NCBI GenBank assembly: GCA_002421585.1
Contig: DIKD01000016.1
Span: forward strand, 4,498 to 20,995
Source: Dehalococcoidia bacterium UBA5627
GTDB lineage: Bacteria; Chloroflexota; Dehalococcoidia; Dehalococcoidales; UBA5627
Direction of reading: 5' to 3'
Length of the DNA: 16,498 bases
Part shown: positions 5,839 through 11,671 of the stretch, piece after piece
Layout of the letters: every line of letters starts with the position of its first letter
Numbering within the stretch: position 1 is the stretch's first letter
Translations under genes and position numbers: made by a program
Notes under the pieces: model-generated
What the model saw: only the letters and a program-made list of their open reading frames with translations
The model's database searches: none
Told to the model about the DNA's origin: nothing

Positions 5839-6444
5839 TCACTCTTCGTTTTTAAGAATTCGCTGTGCCTCTTTTAATTGCTCGGCAGTATTGACATTGA
5901 AAAAGGAGAGGTGCTGCGGGTCATACCTGTTTATGATATCTTCGGAGATATATTTGACGTTGATTTCATCCAGGAATGCGGTGATTTTCAAACGCCCCGA
6001 ACCCAGGAATTTTTCCATCGCCGGCAAACATTTTCTGGCATAAATAGAATGTAGTTGCTCGGTCTTATCCCCTATCCTTGGAAGCAGCGCATCATAATCG
6101 CGCGGCAGCGATAACATATATTTGAGAAGCTCGATGTTTATAAACGGCATATCGCAGGCAACTGCTATGGCATAATCATGTTTTACGGCAAGTAGTCCGG
6201 AATACAACCCCATAAGAGAACCGGCGCCGGGCTTTATATCGGTTGCCCACCTTACCGGAATAGTTATATCCTCATAACGCCTGCCGTTTGTAGACACCAC
6301 GATATCTTCACTTAGCTCGGACAGTTTTTCGGCAATGGCTTGAATCATAACGGATTCGCCGTCCAGTTTGACTTTGGCTTTATCAGTACCGAGCCGCGAG
6401 CTTTTTCCGCCGGCAAGTAATAGGGCACTTACGGAATCTGACAT
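5839..6444 (-). CDS. mobA: Molybdenum cofactor guanylyltransferase MobA
   Basis: This 201-residue cytoplasmic enzyme transfers GMP from GTP to molybdopterin to make the guanine dinucleotide cofactor. The nucleotide-binding loop LLAGGKSSRLGTDKA (9-23) matches the MobA signature LAGGxSxRMGxDKA, with Leu for Met. GAGSLMGLYSGL (73-84) and ACDMPF (96-101, metal-binding Asp) are the other family motifs, and the C-terminal FFNVNTAEQL is also typical. Length is normal for MobA. It starts 21 bases after the mobB stop, with AAAGGTG upstream, so mobB-mobA form an operon. The NTP-transferase superfamily includes CoxL-type MobA-like proteins, but adjacency to mobB supports this call. Its presence implies Moco-dependent oxidoreductases elsewhere in the genome. 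Confidence 0.9.
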   Translation of the reverse strand: MSDSVSALLLAGGKSSRLGTDKAKVKLDGESVMIQAIAEKLSELSEDIVVSTNGRRYEDITIPVRWATDIKPGAGSLMGLYSGLLAVKHDYAIAVACDMPFINIELLKYMLSLPRDYDALLPRIGDKTEQLHSIYARKCLPAMEKFLGSGRLKITAFLDEINVKYISEDIINRYDPQHLSFFNVNTAEQLKEAQRILKNEE

Positions 6445-6465
6445 TGTGACACCTTTAATCGATAA

Positions 6466-7113
6466 TTAAGGAAGGCGAACGGTGATTTTAATTTCCTTGG
6501 CATTTTCGGTATCGTGCAAAGCGGCAACCAGGCCGCTTACAGTGTTTATAAACATATCCTGAATAAAGGGTTTCATATCTAAAGGAATCCCGTTAACAAT
6601 TAGAGACACATCTGCAGAGGAAGTGTTTGGCAAATATTTTTCGATTATAAATTCGACGATGCTGTCGGCATCATCGAAAGAAAACTGTGGCACATCGATA
6701 TCGAACCTGCGGTCGGTAACCAGAGCAACCAAGTCCATTTCATCACTTAAAATCCTGTCACTCACCTCAGAACGATACACTTCTATCTTCGGTTTATTAT
6801 CGAATTTATAGCCTTCAGAGATAACGATATCCATTCCATCACAAACCATCTCTGTTATCCGGTCGAGCGTCAATTCCTGTTCCGGTTTTTTGATAACGGC
6901 AGTCTTTTGTGGAGAGGAAATCGCTACAACATCACTACCCGCTTCCGACAGTCTCCAGGTATCCTTTCCCTGTATATCAAGCTCGAAATCGCCTTTGTGA
7001 TGCTTGATTAAAGCTACTTTATAACCCTTTTGCTTTAATCTGCGAATCACTTTTTCAAGAATGGTAGTTTTTCCACAGTTATGGCTGCCAACGAATGAGA
7101 TAACAGGTATCAT
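6466..7113 (-). CDS. mobB: Molybdopterin-guanine dinucleotide biosynthesis protein MobB with C-terminal extension
   Basis: This P-loop GTPase works with MobA in forming the guanine dinucleotide cofactor. Motifs: Walker A GSHNCGKTT (9-17), KHHKGDFELD (38-47), DTWRLSEAGSD (51-61), VISEGYKF (97-104) and KIEVYR (109-114), all characteristic of MobB. It is 215 residues long, compared with about 165-175 for typical MobB. The extra ~45 residues, from about 168 (VSLIVNGIPLDMKPFIQDMF) to the end, form a small separate segment seen in some bacterial MobB-like proteins. GAGGAG lies about eight bases before the ATG. First gene of the mobB-mobA pair. No clear promoter was recognised upstream, so read-through from the DUF4870-like gene 110 bases away is possible. 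Confidence 0.88.
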   Translation of the reverse strand: MIPVISFVGSHNCGKTTILEKVIRRLKQKGYKVALIKHHKGDFELDIQGKDTWRLSEAGSDVVAISSPQKTAVIKKPEQELTLDRITEMVCDGMDIVISEGYKFDNKPKIEVYRSEVSDRILSDEMDLVALVTDRRFDIDVPQFSFDDADSIVEFIIEKYLPNTSSADVSLIVNGIPLDMKPFIQDMFINTVSGLVAALHDTENAKEIKITVRLP

Positions 7114-7223
7114 ATTAACACTTCTCCTCTTATGCTATAAGCTAAACAACAATAAGCCCCTGTCCGCTTTAGAAGCAAAAGCTGCGCTGTATTTTAGGAT
7201 TAAAATCCGTTATAAGCAGAATA

Positions 7224-7550
7224 TTATTTATTTGCCCATTTTTCAGCCAGGTCGCCGACTACCGGCAATTTATAGTAAACCCATTGATAAGCTTTTACCA
7301 TAAGGACAACCCAGAGTATAAAAGCAAAGATTGAAATAAACAGCACAAAAATAGACCCGAAAGGAAGCCAGTTAAATATTATACTGAGCAGAGTAAATAT
7401 TCCGAATACTATAATCGATTGCATGGCATGAAACCTGATAAATCTGTTATTGGGCTCGATCAGGAAGAAAATCAAGCCTGTAACCCATCCCAACACATAA
7501 CACAATAACGCTGCTATATTTTCCTGCAATCCGGTAGCAGTATTACCCAT
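7224..7550 (-). CDS. DUF4870-like small membrane protein
   Basis: A 108-residue protein with about three membrane helices (10-31, 45-62, 66-90). The motif EPNNRFIRFHAMQSI (32-46) is the hallmark of the DUF4870 family (Tic20-like fold), in which an R-F-HA-QS motif sits between helices 1 and 2. Function is unknown. The open frame extends upstream to 7616, but ATG 7550 is chosen because GGGGAGGG lies just upstream with correct spacing and homologues begin near GLQENIAALLCYVLGW. It follows the Gre-factor gene after 72 bases on the same strand. Confidence 0.78.
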   Translation of the reverse strand: MGNTATGLQENIAALLCYVLGWVTGLIFFLIEPNNRFIRFHAMQSIIVFGIFTLLSIIFNWLPFGSIFVLFISIFAFILWVVLMVKAYQWVYYKLPVVGDLAEKWANK

Positions 7551-7622
7551 AATTTTACCCTCCCCTAAAATAAATATGATGGTTACTAGATTATACTGTT
7601 GCCAAAAAAGTGTCAATACTTT

Positions 7623-8459
7623 TTATTTCTGTTTCTTACTTTTAGCCTTACCGGCATGTTCTATTTTTCCTATTTTATAGCACAGCTTCCCTACCGGTAC
7701 CGTCACTTCAATATTATCACCGGCACGCTTACCGATAAGAGCCTTCCCGAGAGGAGAAGACCCGGAAATTTTTCCGTTTGACGGGTCGAATTCTCTGGCG
7801 CTAACCAGAGTATATTGAAGCATTTCCATATTACTTAAATCCGTTAGGACTATGCAATCACCAATACCCGCCCTGCCGTTATCTTTAGAAAAGCCATCGA
7901 ATATTTCCGATTTCTTGAGTAGCTCCTCTAATTCGTTAATTTTACCTTCAATATGGCTCAATCTTTCTCTGGCGGCATCTAACGGAGCATTTTCACGAAA
8001 ATCTTTATCGGCTGCTGCTTTGCTGACTTCCTCTATAGCCTGCGGTCGCTGTTCTTTCAACGTTTCCAGTTCCTTTTTTACCTTTTGGTATCCTTCCGTT
8101 GTCAACGTCATTTTTTCAACAGTGCTCTTTTTAATATTTTTATCAACTTTCAGCTTGCTCTTCTTAGATTTCAAATGTGTGGATAAATTTGTTTTGATAA
8201 AATGTTCTTTCTTTGCATATGTAAGAAATCCCCTTATAGTCTCAAGCTTTTTCATGTATTCGCCATCTGAACCCGGGAGTCTTTCCGCGTAATTGGCAAT
8301 TTCCGGCGGCATAATCTCACTAAAGACCCTGTCTTTCCCGAACCAGCGCACAAAATGATTAAGTATCGGTTGACGCAATTCTTTTTCTTCTACTGAAAGA
8401 CTCTTGATGAAATATGCAGCAGCTTCAGCTATTTTAATTTCTGTATTGTTGTTATCCAT
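7623..8459 (-). CDS. GreA/GreB family transcript cleavage factor with N-terminal core-binding-like domain
   Basis: A 278-residue protein, much longer than ordinary GreA (~158). The C-terminal part (about 116-270) is a complete Gre factor: a coiled coil beginning TTEGYQKVKKELETLK, the acidic tip with Asp153 and Glu156 in DKDFRENAP (equivalent to the Mg-holding D41/E44 of E. coli GreA), a second helix ARERLSHIEGKINELEELLKKSEI, and the FKBP-like domain with GDCIVLTDL and SSPLGKALIGKRAGD. Gre factors rescue backtracked RNA polymerase by stimulating transcript cleavage. The N-terminal ~95 residues (AEAAAYFIKSLSVEEKELRQPILNH... to HLKSKK) resemble the SAM-like core-binding domain of tyrosine recombinases, with no catalytic domain attached. 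A Lys-rich linker (98-115) joins the two. The ATG is preceded by GGGAG at a short spacing. It lies 46 bases after the GGR gene. Confidence 0.85.
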   Translation of the reverse strand: MDNNNTEIKIAEAAAYFIKSLSVEEKELRQPILNHFVRWFGKDRVFSEIMPPEIANYAERLPGSDGEYMKKLETIRGFLTYAKKEHFIKTNLSTHLKSKKSKLKVDKNIKKSTVEKMTLTTEGYQKVKKELETLKEQRPQAIEEVSKAAADKDFRENAPLDAARERLSHIEGKINELEELLKKSEIFDGFSKDNGRAGIGDCIVLTDLSNMEMLQYTLVSAREFDPSNGKISGSSPLGKALIGKRAGDNIEVTVPVGKLCYKIGKIEHAGKAKSKKQK

Positions 8460-8505
8460 TCATTCTCCCATTTCCGATTATATTTATTTATTCCTGTTTG
8501 ATGTA

Positions 8506-9669
8506 TTATCCGGCGATGCTGCGCCATAATAACTTTGAAACCGTTGGTAAGGTTGTTGCCTTGCGTATTACCCTGCTGTGAAAATCGAAATCGAGCTCAT
8601 CTGAAGCGGTAATTTCATCTACAATTCCAAAAGTGTTACTTATGTCAATTAACCTGTCAAGCTGACGGTTGCTTAATTGCGAATAGACTCCGCGGGCAAA
8701 GCGGCAGATTTGCATTTCTTTATTCAGTTTTTGTTTCCACTCTTTCTCATATGTCGCCAGTTTAACTGCCCTCAAATCATCTTCATTTAATGCACGGTCA
8801 ATTGTTTTTATAGCCATATCGGCACACAGCAAACCAAAATAAATACCTCCCCCTGTTAAAGGTTTTACCTGCCCCGCCGCATCCCCCACCATAATGAAAC
8901 GCTCACCGTATGTTCTTTGCGGCGGTTGCAGTGTGATACCGCGATAAGCCGCTTTGTCGCCGTTATTAGCTACCTTTCCCTGTTCATCAAGCAGAGTAAG
9001 GAAATCTTTCAGGTATTTATTGGGATTGTTTTTGGTCATCAGCCCAACCAGGGCTCTTTTATCATCCAGCGGTACCAGCCAGCCGAAAAAACCGGGAGCA
9101 ACGTGTTTTCCGATATAGATTTCGATTTCTTCGGTATCGCGGTGATAAACCTCGATTTGCGCTCCTATCGTAAAATTAAGATCTTTTTTTACCCTGTTTT
9201 GTTTAAACCATCCAGAGTTAAATCCGCTGGCAATAATTACGGTTTTAGCTTCAACAGAACTTACCCGGGTATCATTTTGATATTCAACAAACACGCGGTC
9301 ACTCAATACGTCAAGATTTTTGACTGCATGGTTGTAAAAAAAATCGGCGCCCGATTCTATTGCATCTGCCGCTATCGCGGAATCCAGTCTGTTTCGGTCA
9401 ATTATGAAAGCCTGGTCTTCCTTATGGTTTAAATTGAGTAGTTTTCCCGACGGAGAATAGACCTTTGCGCTTCTGCCATGCTTTAAGATAAGGTCTTTAT
9501 CCGACAGATAAGTCTGATAGCAGTTTTTACTTACTATCCCGGTACAGCAAATTTTTCCCCTATCTTCGGAGCCTTTTTCAAGCACCCCTACCGAATGCCC
9601 CTTCTCAGCCAAACCTTTTGCGATATAACCGCCTATGGGACCCCCGCCGATTATTAAAGCATCGTACAA
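8506..9669 (-). CDS. Geranylgeranyl reductase family flavoprotein
   Basis: A 387-residue FAD-dependent oxidoreductase. The dinucleotide-binding fold is at the N-terminus (ALIIGGGPIGGYIAKGL, 4-20, ending in Glu31). A conserved cysteine motif follows (KICCTGIVS, Cys41-Cys42), as in archaeal geranylgeranyl reductases. PGFFGWLVP (192-200) corresponds to the family's PxxYxWxFP substrate motif, and VGDAAGQVKPLTGGGI (261-276) is the second FAD motif. These enzymes reduce isoprenoid double bonds of lipids, quinone tails or chlorophyll side chains. With no photosynthesis or archaeal lipid genes nearby, a menaquinone or polyprenol tail is a plausible but unproven substrate. The start is TTG at 9669, supported by AGAGAGGA eight bases upstream and by the FAD motif beginning immediately after. 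It heads a minus-strand series with the Gre gene. Confidence 0.87.
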   Translation of the reverse strand: MYDALIIGGGPIGGYIAKGLAEKGHSVGVLEKGSEDRGKICCTGIVSKNCYQTYLSDKDLILKHGRSAKVYSPSGKLLNLNHKEDQAFIIDRNRLDSAIAADAIESGADFFYNHAVKNLDVLSDRVFVEYQNDTRVSSVEAKTVIIASGFNSGWFKQNRVKKDLNFTIGAQIEVYHRDTEEIEIYIGKHVAPGFFGWLVPLDDKRALVGLMTKNNPNKYLKDFLTLLDEQGKVANNGDKAAYRGITLQPPQRTYGERFIMVGDAAGQVKPLTGGGIYFGLLCADMAIKTIDRALNEDDLRAVKLATYEKEWKQKLNKEMQICRFARGVYSQLSNRQLDRLIDISNTFGIVDEITASDELDFDFHSRVIRKATTLPTVSKLLWRSIAG

Positions 9670-9713
9670 TTAATGTGTCCTCTCTAAATATTTACGTTTG
9701 CACACGCACGAAA

Positions 9714-9722
9714 ATTATACCA
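9714..9722 (-). promoter_or_regulatory. Extended -10 promoter of the geranylgeranyl reductase gene
   Basis: TGGTATAAT on the minus strand is a perfect extended -10 (TGnTATAAT). No good -35 is present at 17 bases. Transcription would start near 9707, about 38 bases before the TTG start. Confidence 0.55.
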
Positions 9723-9850
9723 CAATTTGCTTTTTTATGCTTATACGGCTTTTTGCCGGTCAAACAATTGAAATACTTTTTTATAATGTGCCTTGTAAAA
9801 CCTTATTTCATACTCTCTTAAATTTTTTACATATCTATTACATACAGGAG

Positions 9851-9880
9851 TTGACAAATGGGTAAAGTTTGTTTTATAGT
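9851..9880 (+). promoter_or_regulatory. Promoter of the T-box leader / trpB2
   Basis: TTGACA (9851-9856) and TATAGT (9875-9880) are separated by 18 bases. The start point would fall near 9887, about 16 bases before T-box Stem I. It is divergent from the geranylgeranyl reductase promoter. Confidence 0.75.
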
Positions 9881-9902
9881 GGTTTCTAACTTAATATGTA
9901 AA

Positions 9903-10178
9903 GGCTGTGAACAGGGATAGTAAGTTTTCCAGCGAAGCGCAGAGAGTCGGGTAAGGTGTGAGCCGATGCCGGCGCAGAAACTGAATGGGCCTGGGAGCCG
10001 TAAACCGAAAGTTTAGTTACAAGTAGGTTCTACCGCAGAGGAAGCGTTATCGAATCCTAGGATATTATCAGGTATCCGAAAAGAGATGGTCTTCTTTATT
10101 TTTAGAGGACTAAGAAGGGTGGCACCGCATAGGTGAACCTTATGCCCCTTCAGCCGTTTGAGGTTGAAGGGTTTTTTA
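9903..10178 (+). ncRNA. Tryptophan-specific T-box riboswitch
   Basis: The leader RNA senses uncharged tRNA-Trp. Stem I: GGCT (9903-9906) pairs with AGCC (9996-9999) and CAGG (9912-9915) with CCTG (9990-9993). The specifier loop has AGTA (9919-9922) on its 5' side, and AGTTT/AAACT (9923-9927, 9978-9982) closes its far side. The specifier codon after GAA is TGG (9986-9988), tryptophan. The apical AGAGAG...GGTGTGAG elements of Stem I are present (9941-9962). Stem III is GTCTTCT/AGAGGAC (10090-10110 region). The T-box is AGGGTGGCACCGC (10116-10128). Its UGGN base is C, which matches the G73 discriminator of bacterial tRNA-Trp. GAAGGG (10114-10119) can pair with CCCTTC of the terminator to form the antiterminator. 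The downstream gene trpB2 fits the specificity. Confidence 0.95.
10145..10177 (+). terminator. T-box regulated terminator before trpB2
   Basis: CCCTTCA and TGAAGGG form the stem, followed by six T residues (10172-10177). Its 5' arm is also the partner of the antiterminator. Confidence 0.9.
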
Positions 10179-10231
10179 TTTTAAAGGTATTTTTAAAAAA
10201 TAATAAAATAAATTAAAAGGAAGGTAACAAA

Positions 10232-11593
10232 ATGAAAAGAAGTATGTTTTTTTTAGACCAAAAGGATATGCCTACCAAGTGGTATAATATCCTGCCGGAC
10301 CTGCCCGTAGCGCTTCCTGAGGACCTTCATCCGGCTACAGGAAAACCGGTCACTCCTGATGACCTGGCTCCGCTGTTCCCGATGGAGTTGATTATGCAGG
10401 AGTTCAGCCCGGAGCGTTACATCGAAATACCGGAGGAAGTTCAGGATATTTTACTTACATGGAGGCCAACGGTACTTCACAGAGCATACAAACTTGAGAA
10501 GGCGCTCGATACCCCGGCAAAAATCTTTTACAAGTACGAGGGGACAAGCCCTGCCGGCAGTCACAAATTAAATACCGCTGTCCCGCAGGCTTACTATAAT
10601 AAGAAAGAAGGCGTCAAGCGCATCAGTACCGAAACAGGCGCCGGTCAATGGGGCAGCGCACTTTCTATCGCATGCAGTTTTTTCGACATTGAATGCAAGG
10701 TTTACATGGTTAAAGTCAGCTACAACAGTAAACCCTACCGACGCATTATGATGGAAACTTACGGAGCAACCTGCGTAGCCAGTCCCAGTATGGATACGAA
10801 AGCCGGCAGGGACATGCTGGCAAAAGATCCGGATTGCAACGGCAGTCTCGGGCTTGCCATCAGCGAAGCGGTAGAAGACGCCGTTTCACGTGAAGACAGC
10901 CATTATGCGCTCGGCAGTGTTTTAAATCATGTTCTGTTGCATCAGACGATAATCGGTGAAGAAACTATACAACAGATGGAGATGGCAGGAGAGTATCCGG
11001 ACATTCTGGTCGGTTGTGTCGGCGGCGGTTCCAACTTTGCCGGTTTATTTATCCCCTGGTTAAGGGACAAGATTAGCGGGAAAAAACCGAACACTCGTGT
11101 CATATGTGTAGAACCTTCTGCCACTCCAACCCTGACAAAAGGACCATATGCCTATGATTACGGAGACGTTGCCGGTCTTACGCCCCTGCTGAAGATGTAC
11201 ACATTGGGCCATGATTTTATGCCGCCTCCCGTTCATGCCGGCGGTTTACGCTACCACGGAATGGCACCCATCGTATCGCATCTGTACAATCTGGGAATAA
11301 TCGAGGCGCAAGCGGTTCCGCAGTTATCCACTTTTGAAGCGGGTGTCTTATTTGCCCGCACGGAGGGAATCTTAAGCGCCCCCGAATCCACACATGCCAT
11401 CAAAGTAGCCATCGATGAAGCGGTTAAATGCAAGGAATCAGGCGAATCGAAGAACATTTTGATTTGCCTCAGCGGACACGGACATTTCGACCTATCTTCT
11501 TACGATGCCTACCTGCAGGGTAAATTACAAAACTACGAATTCCCCGAAGATAAAATGAGAGAGGCTCTGGAGAAACTGCCTAAAGTAGGCTAG
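10232..11593 (+). CDS. trpB2: Tryptophan synthase beta chain, TrpB2 type
   Basis: A 453-residue PLP enzyme that condenses indole with serine to give tryptophan. It belongs to the longer TrpB2 subfamily (ordinary TrpB is about 390-400 residues), with the extended N-terminus that begins by WYNILPDLP. Lys112 in GSHKLNTA holds PLP. Glu134 in TETGAGQWG is the catalytic acid; the QWG (rather than QHG) is typical of TrpB2. GCVGGGSN (261-268) binds the PLP phosphate, and LSGHGHFDL is near the C-terminus. TrpB2 generally does not depend on a TrpA partner in the same way as TrpB1 and may salvage indole or act as a serine deaminase; no trpA is nearby. AAAAGGAAGG precedes the ATG. Expression should rise when tRNA-Trp is uncharged, through the T-box upstream. 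Confidence 0.93.
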   Translation: MKRSMFFLDQKDMPTKWYNILPDLPVALPEDLHPATGKPVTPDDLAPLFPMELIMQEFSPERYIEIPEEVQDILLTWRPTVLHRAYKLEKALDTPAKIFYKYEGTSPAGSHKLNTAVPQAYYNKKEGVKRISTETGAGQWGSALSIACSFFDIECKVYMVKVSYNSKPYRRIMMETYGATCVASPSMDTKAGRDMLAKDPDCNGSLGLAISEAVEDAVSREDSHYALGSVLNHVLLHQTIIGEETIQQMEMAGEYPDILVGCVGGGSNFAGLFIPWLRDKISGKKPNTRVICVEPSATPTLTKGPYAYDYGDVAGLTPLLKMYTLGHDFMPPPVHAGGLRYHGMAPIVSHLYNLGIIEAQAVPQLSTFEAGVLFARTEGILSAPESTHAIKVAIDEAVKCKESGESKNILICLSGHGHFDLSSYDAYLQGKLQNYEFPEDKMREALEKLPKVG

Positions 11594-11621
11594 TAAAATA
11601 ATGTTTTCATAACCAAAATGA

Positions 11622-11649
11622 AAAGGGGGCGAGTTATATCGCCCCCTTT
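11622..11649. terminator. Bidirectional terminator between trpB2 and ileS
   Basis: AAAGGGGGCGA (11622-11632) and TCGCCCCCTTT (11639-11649) form an 11-bp perfect stem with a 6-base loop. T-rich sequence follows in the plus direction, and an A-rich stretch on the left gives a U-tract for minus-strand transcripts, so it can serve both convergent genes. Confidence 0.88.
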
Positions 11650-11671
11650 CGGTTCTTTCAATGTTAAAGAC

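Noticed and set aside
7551..7616. Upstream in-frame extension of the DUF4870-like gene
   Set aside because: The extension lacks family similarity, whereas the ATG at 7550 has a good ribosome binding site.
8917..9432. A 171-codon plus-strand open frame inside the geranylgeranyl reductase gene
   Set aside because: Antisense to a gene with clear FAD motifs in the other strand; no ribosome binding site or domain.
10942..11457. Two short open frames antisense to trpB2
   Set aside because: Shadows of a strongly conserved enzyme gene; no independent support.
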